Of a stretch of 64,000 bases of DNA, positions 17,895 through 25,285 are shown one piece after another; the first letter of the stretch is position 1; each line of letters starts with the position of its first letter. The stretch spans positions 682,001 to 746,000 of the forward strand of contig CAVWYO010000006.1 of assembly GCA_963759235.1 (NCBI GenBank), given 5' to 3'. A model generated the notes under the pieces. The model did no database searches. It was not told where the DNA came from and saw only the letters and a program-made list of their open reading frames with translations. Origin of the DNA: Bauldia sp963759235 (GTDB lineage: Bacteria > Pseudomonadota > Alphaproteobacteria > Rhizobiales > Kaistiaceae). The translations under genes were made by a program, and so were the position numbers.

Positions 17895-18283
17895 TTGACC
17901 ACCTTCTGCTCGTGGGGGAGGTCGAGCGAAAAGGCCGGAATCGCGATCGAGAACAGCTCGCCTTCGGTGTTCTGCATCTGATAGGTGCCGACCATGATCC
18001 CCGACGAGGTGGTGAGCGGACAGCCGCTGGTATAGGAGAACGTCTCGCCGGGCTTCAGCACCGGCTGCTTGCCGACGACGCCGGCGCCGCGCACTTCCTC
18101 GGTACGGCCGTTGGCGTCGGTGATCCGCCAGTGGCGCGAGCGGAGCTGGACCACCTCGCCGCCGAGATTGGCGATCTCGATCGTATAGGCCCAGAAATAG
18201 CGACCGTCGTCCGGCGCCGATTCCGATTCGACGAAATTCGGCTCGACGGTCACCTGGATCTCTCGGGTCTTGGCTCTGTACAT
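17891..18283 (-). CDS. apaG: ApaG domain protein
   Basis: A 130-residue protein with the ApaG beta-sandwich fold (older name: Co/Mg efflux-associated protein CorD); its biochemical role is not settled. Recognisable segments are YFWAYTIEIANLGGEVVQL, RSRHWRITDANG, EVRGAGVVGKQPVL and GETFSYTSGCPL. I prefer ATG 18283, preceded by GGAGGGGAC, over the in-frame ATG at 18307. It lies 69 bp after metZ on the same strand and overlaps the phosphotransferase start. Confidence 0.94.
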   Translation of the reverse strand: MYRAKTREIQVTVEPNFVESESAPDDGRYFWAYTIEIANLGGEVVQLRSRHWRITDANGRTEEVRGAGVVGKQPVLKPGETFSYTSGCPLTTSSGIMVGTYQMQNTEGELFSIAIPAFSLDLPHEQKVVN

Positions 18284-18352
18284 GTCCCCTCCTGATGCGC
18301 CGAACAATTAGGTGGCGACGGGCGGCGCGTCAATCGGGCGGCGCGCGTCGGC

Positions 18353-19555
18353 TCAGCGCATCTCGTCGAGCGCTCCCCCGATGTCGTCCCATAGGTCCTC
18401 CACGTCTTCGAGGCCGACTGAGAGGCGAAGAAGGCCCTGGGTGATTCCGAGCTCCTGCCGTGCCGCTTCCGTCAATCGCTGGTGGGTCGTGGTGGTCGGA
18501 TGGGTGACGAGGCTCTTGGCGTCGCCGAGATTGTTGGACATGCGCACGATCCGAAGCGCGTTCGACACCGTGAAGGCGCCCTTCTTGCCGCCCTTCACCT
18601 CGAAGGCGACCAGCGTCGAGCCGCCGCCCATCTGGCGTGCGGCAAGCTCCGCCTGCGGATGGTCGGCACGGCCGGGGTAGAGGGTGCGGGCCACCGCCGG
18701 ATGGGCGGCGATGCGGTCGGCGAGGATCGCGGCCGAGGCGGTCTGGCGGGCGACGCGGATCGGCAGCGTCTCGAGGCCCTTGAGCAGCACCCAGGCGTTG
18801 AACGGGCTCATGCTCGGGCCGGTGTGCTTGAGGAGCGTGTGCGCCTTGTCGATGAACACGTCGTCGCCAAGCATGACGCCGCCGAGACAGCGGCCCTGAC
18901 CGTCGATGTGCTTGGTCGCCGAATAGACGACGATATCGGCGCCCAGCGTCAGCGGCCTCTGCAGAAGCGGTGTCGCGAAGACGTTGTCGACGATGAGCTT
19001 GGCACCGGCCTTGCGGGCGATCTCGGCGACCGCCGCGATGTCGATGATGTCGAGGGTCGGGTTGGTCGGGCTTTCGAGGAAGAGGACCTTCGTCTTGCCC
19101 TTGCGCACCGCCTTCTTCCACTGCGCGAGGTCGGTGCCGTCGACCAGGGTCGACTTCACCCCGAAGCGGGGCAGCAGATCCTCGATGATATAGCGGCAGG
19201 AGCCGAACAGCGCCTTTGCCGCCACCACATGGTCGCCGGCGGCGAGGGAGGCCATCAGCGCGGTGTTGACCGCCGCCATGCCGGTCGCCGTCGCCCGGGC
19301 CCCGGCGGCGCCTTCAAGGAGCCGCATCCGTTCCTCGAACATGGCGACGGTCGGATTTGAATAGCGCGAATAGACATGGCCGGGATCGTCGCCCTTGAAG
19401 CGGGCCTCGGCCGATTCAGCCGTTTCGTAGACATAGCCCTGGGTGAGGAAGATGGCCTCCGAGGTCTCGCCGAACTGCGAGCGTTCGATGCCGCCATGCA
19501 CCAATGTCGTCGCCGGCCCCAAGGCCTTCGATTTGCTCCTTGCACGTTTTGCCAT
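18353..19555 (-). CDS. metZ: O-succinylhomoserine sulfhydrylase
   Basis: Cys/Met-metabolism PLP enzyme that forms homocysteine from O-succinylhomoserine and sulfide. The 400-residue product has YSRYSNPT, the substrate-binding ATATGMAAVN region, ESPTNPTLDIIDI and the Schiff-base lysine K215 in YSATKHIDGQG. Members of this family are hard to separate; cystathionine gamma-synthase is the main alternative, but the sequence and the alphaproteobacterial context favour MetZ. The leader contains a SAM-II riboswitch and a terminator, so the gene should shut off when S-adenosylmethionine is high. Confidence 0.93.
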   Translation of the reverse strand: MAKRARSKSKALGPATTLVHGGIERSQFGETSEAIFLTQGYVYETAESAEARFKGDDPGHVYSRYSNPTVAMFEERMRLLEGAAGARATATGMAAVNTALMASLAAGDHVVAAKALFGSCRYIIEDLLPRFGVKSTLVDGTDLAQWKKAVRKGKTKVLFLESPTNPTLDIIDIAAVAEIARKAGAKLIVDNVFATPLLQRPLTLGADIVVYSATKHIDGQGRCLGGVMLGDDVFIDKAHTLLKHTGPSMSPFNAWVLLKGLETLPIRVARQTASAAILADRIAAHPAVARTLYPGRADHPQAELAARQMGGGSTLVAFEVKGGKKGAFTVSNALRIVRMSNNLGDAKSLVTHPTTTTHQRLTEAARQELGITQGLLRLSVGLEDVEDLWDDIGGALDEMR

Positions 19556-19569
19556 TGCACCGCTCCAAC

Positions 19570-19594
19570 AAAAAACCCGGCCGTGTGGCCGGGT
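19570..19594 (-). terminator. Riboswitch-linked intrinsic terminator in the metZ leader
   Basis: On the minus strand ACCCGGCC, a 4-nt ACAC loop and GGCCGGGT form a perfect 8-bp stem followed by a T-rich run. It lies between the SAM-II aptamer and the metZ ribosome site. The sequence CCGACC overlapping its 5' arm can instead pair with GGTCGG directly after the aptamer, offering a possible antiterminator. Confidence 0.85.
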
Positions 19595-19607
19595 CGGGTG
19601 CTCGCCC

Positions 19608-19668
19608 CTCCGACCTTTTAGCGATTTATTTTACGTGGCTGCAAGCCGGCCGGCTCAAATGACCACGG
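19608..19668 (-). ncRNA. SAM-II riboswitch aptamer
   Basis: Read on the minus strand, the leader contains GTGGTCATTTGAG, CCGGCTTGCAGCCACG, an A/T-rich linker and CGCTAAAAGG in that order, which are the conserved blocks of the SAM-II (metA-type) pseudoknot. The first GTGG can pair with CCAC of the second block. This class is known upstream of met genes in alphaproteobacteria. It sits about 55 bp ahead of metZ and is followed by a terminator. Confidence 0.88.
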
Positions 19669-19677
19669 ACAAAATTC

Positions 19678-19706
19678 GTCTTAGTCGCCTCGAACCTTGG
19701 CGTCAA
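19678..19706 (-). promoter_or_regulatory. Predicted promoter for the metZ leader
   Basis: TTGACG (complement of 19701-19706) and TAAGAC (complement of 19678-19683) are 17 bp apart, so transcription would begin just ahead of the SAM-II aptamer. The -10 is a weak match. The divergent dcd gene begins 46 bp away on the other side. Confidence 0.5.
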
Positions 19707-19752
19707 TCGTGACATCGGCTAAGGCTCGGGGCGCGGGGGGGCAGGCGGGACA

Positions 19753-20853
19753 ATGGCCGGAAACGGATCGCAGGGGATATTGCCGGCGCATATGATCGCC
19801 GCGCTTGCCGAGGCTGGGCGGATTCGTGCGGCAATTCCGTTCGACGCCGACCAGATTCAGCCAGCCAGCCTCGATCTAAGGCTCGGTCCAGTCGCCTATC
19901 GCGTGCGGGCGAGCTTTCTTCCCGGACCGAACGCAACGGTCGCCGAGAGGATCGAGGCGCTGAAGCTGCACGAGATCGACCTTACCGCCGGGGCGCTCCT
20001 CGAACCGGGGCGGAGCGGCGGCGTCTATATCGTTCCTCTGGCCGAGGAACTGGCGCTGACCGCCGACGTTGCCGCGGCGACCAATCCGAAATCGTCGACC
20101 GGCCGGCTCGACGTGTTCACCCGGGTGATCACCGACCGGGCGCGCGAATTCGACACGGTTCCGGCCGGCTATGCCGGACGGCTCTATCTCGAGGTTAGCC
20201 CGCGCACCTTTCCGATCGTCGTGCACGCCGGCTCGCGGCTTTCGCAAATCCGCTTCCGCCGCGGCAGCGCCCGGCTCGACGACGCGGCGCTCCGTGCATT
20301 GCATGGCCGCACGCCGCTCGTCGACGGCGAATTGCACCTTGCCGGCGGCGTCATGTTGTCGATCGACCTCGGCGGTGCCGGCGGCACGGTCGGCTATCGC
20401 GCCAAGCGCCACACCGGGCTGATCGATGTCGACCGGCGCGACGCCTATGACGTGCTCGACTTCTGGGACCCGCTGTCGACGCGCGGGCGGAAGGAACTCG
20501 TCCTCGACCCCGACCAGTTCTACATCCTCGTCTCGCGCGAGGCGGTGCACGTGCCCCCCGACTATGCCGCCGAGATGGTGCCCTTCGATCCGCTGGTCGG
20601 CGAGTTTCGCGTCCACTATGCCGGCTTCTTCGATCCCGGCTTCGGCCACTCCGAATCCGGCGGCGCCGGCAGCCGCGCGGTCCTCGAGGTGCGCAGCCAC
20701 GAGATTCCGTTCATCCTCGAAGACGGCCAGACTGTCGGCCGCCTGGTCTATGAGCGCATGCTGGAACGGCCACGGATGCTCTACGGGCAGGGGATCGGCT
20801 CGCACTATCAGGCGCAGGGCCTGAAGCTCTCCAAGCACTTCCGGGCGATCTAG
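19753..20853 (+). CDS. dcd: 2'-deoxycytidine 5'-triphosphate deaminase (long form)
   Basis: Deaminates dCTP to dUTP for thymidylate synthesis. At 366 residues it is about twice the size of E. coli Dcd and belongs to the long alphaproteobacterial form, in which the dUTPase-like fold is duplicated. The first half has IQPASLDLRLG, AATNPKSSTGRLDVFTRVI and PRTFPIVVHAG; the second half repeats the pattern (DLGGAGGTVGYRAK, REAVHVPPDYAAEM, and SHEIPFILEDGQ). ATG 19753 follows a G-rich stretch. It is divergent from metZ. Confidence 0.92.
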   Translation: MAGNGSQGILPAHMIAALAEAGRIRAAIPFDADQIQPASLDLRLGPVAYRVRASFLPGPNATVAERIEALKLHEIDLTAGALLEPGRSGGVYIVPLAEELALTADVAAATNPKSSTGRLDVFTRVITDRAREFDTVPAGYAGRLYLEVSPRTFPIVVHAGSRLSQIRFRRGSARLDDAALRALHGRTPLVDGELHLAGGVMLSIDLGGAGGTVGYRAKRHTGLIDVDRRDAYDVLDFWDPLSTRGRKELVLDPDQFYILVSREAVHVPPDYAAEMVPFDPLVGEFRVHYAGFFDPGFGHSESGGAGSRAVLEVRSHEIPFILEDGQTVGRLVYERMLERPRMLYGQGIGSHYQAQGLKLSKHFRAI

Positions 20854-20886
20854 GCGAACCGCCTCATCGCCGAGGAGTTGAGACGT

Positions 20887-20903
20887 GTATCACGTCGTGA
20901 TAC
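20887..20903. promoter_or_regulatory. Palindromic operator ahead of the HigBA-type locus
   Basis: GTATCACG (20887-20894), a central T, and CGTGATAC (20896-20903) form a perfect 8-bp inverted repeat ending 10 bp before the toxin start. This is where a HigA-type antitoxin would be expected to bind for autoregulation. Confidence 0.7.
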
Positions 20904-20913
20904 AGAGGCCGAT

Positions 20914-21198
20914 GTGATCAGGAGCTTCAAGGGGCGCTGGGCCGCATCGATCCTCGTTGATCGGCGGATCCCAAAGGGCTTTCCGCACGGCATTGCGTCA
21001 CTCGCCCGCCGGAAGCTGGTTCAAGTAAACAATGCCGGCGCCCTTCAGGATCTCGCGAGCCCGCCCGGAACCCGCCTTGAGGCTTTGAAAGGAGACCGGA
21101 AGGGGTGTTACTCCATCCGCATCAATGCTCAATGGCGGATCGTGTTCCGGTGGAGGGCGAACGGACCAGAAGATGTCGAAATTGTTGACTATCACTAG
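20914..21198 (+). CDS. higB: HigB/RelE-superfamily toxin
   Basis: A 94-residue basic protein matching the plasmid-maintenance killer (HigB) pattern: an N-terminal IRSFKGRWA, then HGIASLARRKLVQVNNA, LEALKGDRKGCYSIRINAQW and RIVFRW near the end. Such toxins cleave mRNA on the ribosome. GTG 20914 is chosen because it follows an AGAGG site and gives the usual length. The antitoxin starts 8 bp downstream, so toxin precedes antitoxin, the HigBA order. Confidence 0.9.
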   Translation: MIRSFKGRWAASILVDRRIPKGFPHGIASLARRKLVQVNNAGALQDLASPPGTRLEALKGDRKGCYSIRINAQWRIVFRWRANGPEDVEIVDYH

Positions 21199-21206
21199 GC
21201 GGAATC

Positions 21207-21503
21207 ATGCGTAAGAGGCTCGCACCGGTGCACCCTGGCCAGGTGCTCCGGGAAGATTTCCTCAGGCCAATGCAGCTGTCGGCTTATGCCGTCGCCCGCG
21301 CCTGTGGTGTACCAAGGACGAGGATCGAGCGGATCGCTCGCGAGGTCACGCCGGTGACGGCCGACACCGCTTTGCGGCTGTCCCGATACTTTGGGACAAC
21401 CCCCGAATTCTGGATGGGGATGCAGGCCCAATACGATCTCGAACGGACTGAAGACGAAGTATCGGCGGAGCTGGGGAAGATAGCCCCGGTGAAAGCGGCC
21501 TAG
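21207..21503 (+). CDS. higA: HigA-type antitoxin with helix-turn-helix
   Basis: A 98-residue XRE-family protein with the HigA hallmark N-terminus PVHPGQVLREDFL, a helix-turn-helix over SAYAVARACGVPRTRIERI, and the C-terminal PEFWMGMQAQYDLE motif. It neutralises HigB and probably represses the operon at the palindrome upstream. Its stop shares a CTAG with the stop of the convergent SET gene. Confidence 0.92.
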   Translation: MRKRLAPVHPGQVLREDFLRPMQLSAYAVARACGVPRTRIERIAREVTPVTADTALRLSRYFGTTPEFWMGMQAQYDLERTEDEVSAELGKIAPVKAA

Positions 21504-21907
21504 GCGGCTTCCTTCGCCTTGCCGGTCGACGCCAGCATGAAATCGCGCTGGGCGAAGCCGCGGTCGAACTTGGCGTAGTCGCAGGTGATCTCCTCGCCGG
21601 CGGCGATGTCGGCGCAGGCGATAGTCAGGTCGCCGATATCGTCGGCGTTGGGCTCGGGAGAGTGGTTCATGAACCGGGCGTTGTCGCCGCACACCAGGTA
21701 GACCGGTTCGGCGCGCGGCCGGTATCCATAGCGCAGGATCGTCTCGCGGAGCAGTTCGTCATCCTCCGGGAGGTCGCGAAGGTCGTATTCGAGGTCGAAG
21801 CGCTCGTCGCGTTTCCAGATCAGCGTGCCACGCGGTATCGGCTCGGCAGCAAACAGGCCGATCCCCTCGATCGGGCTCGCCGCAACATAGGTCCGCACGC
21901 GCAACAT
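21500..21907 (-). CDS. Small SET-domain protein
   Basis: The 135-residue product is little more than a SET domain: IEGIGLFAAEPIPRGTLIWK at the N-terminus, then the pseudoknot motifs NARFMNHSPEPNADD (cofactor-binding NHS) and AAGEEITCDYAKF (GEEITxDY). SET proteins are lysine methyltransferases that use S-adenosylmethionine. Small bacterial members are common in Hyphomicrobiales, but their targets are unknown. No post-SET cysteine cluster is present. It converges on higA. Confidence 0.88.
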   Translation of the reverse strand: MLRVRTYVAASPIEGIGLFAAEPIPRGTLIWKRDERFDLEYDLRDLPEDDELLRETILRYGYRPRAEPVYLVCGDNARFMNHSPEPNADDIGDLTIACADIAAGEEITCDYAKFDRGFAQRDFMLASTGKAKEAA

Positions 21908-22056
21908 CTGCCTGACGCCCTTCCCGGCGGCCGGACGCCGCCTCTTTTCAAGGCCGGCGATTGAAGCGTATTCGCCTCAAGATCGGCTTGCGGAAAAGGC
22001 TAGAATTTTAGCGGTTGGGCTATTGTCGGGCGGGTCGGGCGCGGTGCGGAAGGCTC

Positions 22057-22086
22057 TTGACTTGACGGCACCGCCGCTGGCCAATG
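22057..22086 (+). promoter_or_regulatory. Predicted promoter for tRNA-Gly
   Basis: TTGACT at 22057-22062 and CCAATG at 22081-22086, 18 bp apart, lie just before the tRNA and would start transcription a few bases upstream of it. The -35 is good and the -10 is poor. The rest of the 190-bp gap before it shows nothing recognisable. Confidence 0.4.
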
Positions 22087-22095
22087 GCGGGATTG

Positions 22096-22170
22096 GCGGG
22101 TGTAGTTCAGTGGCAGAACGTCAGCTTCCCAAGCTGAATGTCGTCGGTTCGATCCCGATCACCCGCTCCA
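22096..22170 (+). tRNA. tRNA-Gly (anticodon CCC)
   Basis: A full cloverleaf is readable: acceptor stem GCGGGTG/CACCCGC, D-loop TAGTTCAGTGG, anticodon stem TCAGC/GCTGA around the loop TTCCCAA (anticodon CCC), T-arm CGGTTCGATCCCG, discriminator T, and an encoded 3' CCA at 22168-22170. It decodes GGG. Confidence 0.96.
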
Positions 22171-22196
22171 ATTCCCCTCGCATCAGGCTCGGCTAG

Positions 22197-23393
22197 CTAG
22201 CCGAGGAACGCGGCGACCGCGCGCGCGACGACATCGGCATCGCCGGGACGCAGGACCATCGGGTTGAAGCCCACCACCCCGCGCTGGTGGTCGCTAGCGT
22301 CGGCGTGGATCGTCGGGTCGCGTTGCAACAGGGCGCGAATGAGCGTTGCCGCTCGTCCCTCGTCGCCGCGGGGAAAACGGAGCAAAACCTGCGGGACCGT
22401 CTCAACATCGTCGGCGCCGACCAGAACGACCTCGGCCCCTGCCGTAGCGGCGAGGCGATCGGCTATCGTCCGTGCGTCGGCTAGCCAACGGGCATGGCGG
22501 GCGAAGTCGCCTTCGGCAACGAACAGCTCGAGCGCGGTCAACAGGCCGACGATCTCCTCCTTGCCCGCCTTGCAGGGCCGGCCAATTCCCTGGCGGGGCA
22601 GACCCTTCAGGCGATCCTTGTCGATCAACCGTGCCGGCGGATCCCAGAAATCCCGCAAGACGTCCATGTCGAGATGTTGGAGGGCCGCAGCCATGATGAG
22701 GTCGCGCCTGCCGCAGAGAATGCCGGAGGCCTGCGGGCCGCCGATCGCCTTGCCGCCGGAGAAGGCAACCAGGTCGGCGCCCTCGGCGATGAAGCGCCTG
22801 AGGTTCGCCTGGGGCGGCAACTCCGCCGCGGCGTCGACGATCACCGGCACGCCTGCCGCGTGGGCGACCGCCACGACCTCGGCGAGCGGTGGGCGCGCGT
22901 CGCGACTGGCGACATAGAAGACCGCGGCTGTCCGCTCGCTGATCGCCGCGGTGATCTCCCAGGGCTCGGCATCGCGCACCCCGGCGCCCGACGCGCGGTC
23001 CGGCAGGCCGACCTCGACCAGCTTGACGCCGGCGGTGCGGACGGCGTGGTCGTAGCCGTTCCGCTGGCTGCGGGCGACGACCACCTCATTCTTCAAGCCG
23101 GCGGTATCGGGGAGCTGGGCCATGGCGGCGGCGTCGAGGCCGGTGACGCACGCTGCGGTGCCGATCAACAAGCCAGCCGCAGCGCCGGGGGCGACGTAGC
23201 CTGCCTCGGCGCCGGTCGCCGCCGCGATCGCGTCCGACGCGTGGGCCTGCAATACGGCCATGTCGACCGAAAAGGTAGACGCCTCGGCCATTGCCGCGGC
23301 GACCTCGGGGCGAACGATGCCGCCCGAGAGCCGCGTCAGCGTGCCGGCCGCGTTGATAACGGTCGGGACGCCGCGCCGCTCGAAGACGTTCAC
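22197..23393 (-). CDS. SelA-like PLP enzyme (D-glucosaminate ammonia-lyase-type family)
   Basis: A 398-residue fold-type I PLP enzyme of the SelA/DgaE group. Visible features are an N-terminal RGVPTVINAAGTLTRLSGG, a VDAAAELPP aspartate motif, the Schiff-base lysine in FSGGKAIGGPQASGIL and the family segment DKDRLKGLPRQGIGRPCKAGK. True selenocysteine synthase is unlikely because of length and context; relatives include D-glucosaminate-6-phosphate ammonia-lyase, which dehydrates a beta-hydroxy-alpha-amino acid. GTG 23393 overlaps the stop of the upstream aldolase-like gene (GTGA). It is the last gene of the catabolic operon. Confidence 0.85.
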   Translation of the reverse strand: MNVFERRGVPTVINAAGTLTRLSGGIVRPEVAAAMAEASTFSVDMAVLQAHASDAIAAATGAEAGYVAPGAAAGLLIGTAACVTGLDAAAMAQLPDTAGLKNEVVVARSQRNGYDHAVRTAGVKLVEVGLPDRASGAGVRDAEPWEITAAISERTAAVFYVASRDARPPLAEVVAVAHAAGVPVIVDAAAELPPQANLRRFIAEGADLVAFSGGKAIGGPQASGILCGRRDLIMAAALQHLDMDVLRDFWDPPARLIDKDRLKGLPRQGIGRPCKAGKEEIVGLLTALELFVAEGDFARHARWLADARTIADRLAATAGAEVVLVGADDVETVPQVLLRFPRGDEGRAATLIRALLQRDPTIHADASDHQRGVVGFNPMVLRPGDADVVARAVAAFLG

Positions 23394-24487
23394 TGCACGG
23401 CGCCCCGGGCGTCGACCTTGACGGCGCCGAGCACCTCCTCGCCGCTGACGAACACCACCCGGTCGAAAAGGTTGGAAACCGGGCAGACATGGTTGGGGGT
23501 CACCCGGACGAAGTCGCCCACCGCAGGCTTCGGATCGACATTCGAGACGTCGAGATAGCCGTGCTCTTCGTTCAGCTCGTAGATCGGCGCGTCGCCGAGG
23601 GCGTGGACGACGCCGTAGCCCTTGAGGCCGAGCAGGTCCATCGTCAGCGCCTTGGAGCCGGCGTCGATCAGGGCGCGCTCCGCCGTCGGCCGGCTCACCA
23701 CCGTCGCCAGTACGGTGAGCGCGCAGTCGTCCCAGCCGCAGGTGCCACGCGCGACCAGGGAGCGGTCGAAATAGACGTAGGTGCCGGCGCGGTATTCCGT
23801 GGCGATGCCGAGCCCTTCGTCGCTCCACATCTCCGGCGACCCGCCAGTGCTGACAACCTCTGTGTCGAGCCCGGCCCCGGCGATGAGATCACGGGCTTGA
23901 GTGAGGAACGCTTCGCTCTTCAGGCGGGTGCCCGGCGCCGGATAGGTCATCAGCCCGCGATAGACGACGCCCGGCGTCGCGTCGACCTCGCGGGCGAGCA
24001 CAGCCGCCGCTTCCGGCGTCTGGACGCCGTTCCGTTTGGCGCCGGTGTCGCATTCGACCAGCACCGGGATGTCGCGGCCGGCAAGACGGCCCGCTTCGCC
24101 CAACCCTTTGAGCACAGCGGAGCTGTCGGCGACGACGCTCATCTCCGCCCGTCTGGCGAGCGCGGCGAGCCGTTTCAGTTTCGACGCGCCGACGACGTTG
24201 AAGGTCAGCAAGAGGTCATGGATCCCGGCGTCCGCCATTGCCTCCGCCTCGCCGAGCTTCTGCACCGTGACGCCCTTGGCGCCGAGGGCGACCTGATACC
24301 TGGCGAGCGGCGCCAACTTGTGGGTCTTGATGTGCGGCCGGTTGGCGAGTCCCAGCGCGTCGCAGCGTTCCTGCCAGCGCTTCAGGTTGCGATCGACGAT
24401 GTCGATGTCGATCAGCGGCACCGGGGTTTCCAGGTCGTCGATGCGCTGACCGACCGGCTCGAAGGTGAAATAATCGCGGATATTCAT
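23390..24487 (-). CDS. D-threonine aldolase / D-serine dehydratase-like PLP enzyme
   Basis: A 365-residue fold-type III enzyme with an alanine-racemase-like N-terminal barrel. The PLP lysine is K54 in RPHIKTHK, followed by VTVQKLGEAEAMADAG, a substrate-side LVECDTGAKRNGV, and a C-terminal metal site HVC in PNHVCPVSN, as in metal-dependent D-threonine aldolases and D-serine dehydratases. These enzymes act on D-amino acids carrying a beta-hydroxyl. It lies 6 bp after the SDR gene and overlaps the SelA-like gene. Confidence 0.88.
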   Translation of the reverse strand: MNIRDYFTFEPVGQRIDDLETPVPLIDIDIVDRNLKRWQERCDALGLANRPHIKTHKLAPLARYQVALGAKGVTVQKLGEAEAMADAGIHDLLLTFNVVGASKLKRLAALARRAEMSVVADSSAVLKGLGEAGRLAGRDIPVLVECDTGAKRNGVQTPEAAAVLAREVDATPGVVYRGLMTYPAPGTRLKSEAFLTQARDLIAGAGLDTEVVSTGGSPEMWSDEGLGIATEYRAGTYVYFDRSLVARGTCGWDDCALTVLATVVSRPTAERALIDAGSKALTMDLLGLKGYGVVHALGDAPIYELNEEHGYLDVSNVDPKPAVGDFVRVTPNHVCPVSNLFDRVVFVSGEEVLGAVKVDARGAVQ

Positions 24488-24493
24488 CGCTCT

Positions 24494-25264
24494 TTAGTCC
24501 GGATTGAGCCGGAAATCGGCGCCCTCGGGGAGGATCTGCCCCCCGTCGACGACGATGGTGGTGCCGGTGATGTAGTCGGCCTCGTCGGAGGCGAGGAACA
24601 GAAAGGCATTGGCGATATCGCGCGGCGTGCCGAGGCGGCCGAGTGGGATTGCATCCTCCATCGACTGGATGAAGGCGGCGCTGCGGTGGGCCTTCATGCC
24701 TTCGGTCAAGATATTGCCGGGCTCGACGCCGTTGACGGTGATGCCGTAGCCTGAGAATTCGAGCGCGGCAGCCTTGATGAAGCCGTTGATGCCGGCCTTG
24801 GTCGCCGAATAGTGGCCGTGGCCAGGGCTGGTTACCCGCGGCCCGGTGATCGACGAGGTGAAGATCATGCGCCCGCTGCGCTGCGCCTTCATCGGCGGCA
24901 ATGCGGCGAGAGCGGCGAGATAGGTTCCCTTCAGATTGACCGCCATCACCCGGTCCCATTCGTCGGGGCTGGTCTTCTCGATGAGCGTCCACGGATAGAT
25001 GCCGGCATTCTGGACCATGATGTCGAGCCGGCCTGAGGCGTCGCGGGCCGCGGCGACTATGCGCTCGGCGTCGGCCTGTCGGGTGATGTCGGTCTCGACG
25101 AACCGAGCGCCGAGGCGCTCGGCCGTCGCCTCGCCGGCTTCGACCTCGGTATCGCCGATGACCACCGTCGCGCCTTCCTCGATGAAGCGCGCGGCGATCC
25201 CCTCGCCAATGCCGCGCGCGGCACCGATCACGACCGCGGTCTTGCCGTCGAGACGCCCTGCCAT
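24494..25264 (-). CDS. SDR-family NAD(P)-dependent oxidoreductase
   Basis: A classical short-chain dehydrogenase of 256 residues: nucleotide motif IGAARGIGEGIA near residue 13, NAG in VQNAGIYPWTL, catalytic Ser in FTSSITG, and YSATKAG with Tyr and Lys. The C-terminus has GTTIVVDGGQILPEG. The family covers sugar and polyol dehydrogenases such as glucose 1-dehydrogenase. Given the operon it probably oxidises a carbohydrate or sugar-acid hydroxyl; the exact substrate cannot be read from sequence. Confidence 0.9.
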   Translation of the reverse strand: MAGRLDGKTAVVIGAARGIGEGIAARFIEEGATVVIGDTEVEAGEATAERLGARFVETDITRQADAERIVAAARDASGRLDIMVQNAGIYPWTLIEKTSPDEWDRVMAVNLKGTYLAALAALPPMKAQRSGRMIFTSSITGPRVTSPGHGHYSATKAGINGFIKAAALEFSGYGITVNGVEPGNILTEGMKAHRSAAFIQSMEDAIPLGRLGTPRDIANAFLFLASDEADYITGTTIVVDGGQILPEGADFRLNPD

Positions 25265-25285
25265 TCCTCGAATTCCCCCGTCTTC

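Noticed and set aside
22096..22170. tRNA-Gly as an attachment site for an integrated element
   Set aside because: No integrase, phage genes or duplicated tRNA 3' end was found on either side; the neighbouring operon looks like normal metabolism.
22197..23393. True selenocysteine synthase (SelA)
   Set aside because: The protein is shorter than SelA, sits in a sugar-catabolism operon, and no selB or selD is nearby; it belongs to the wider SelA-like PLP family.
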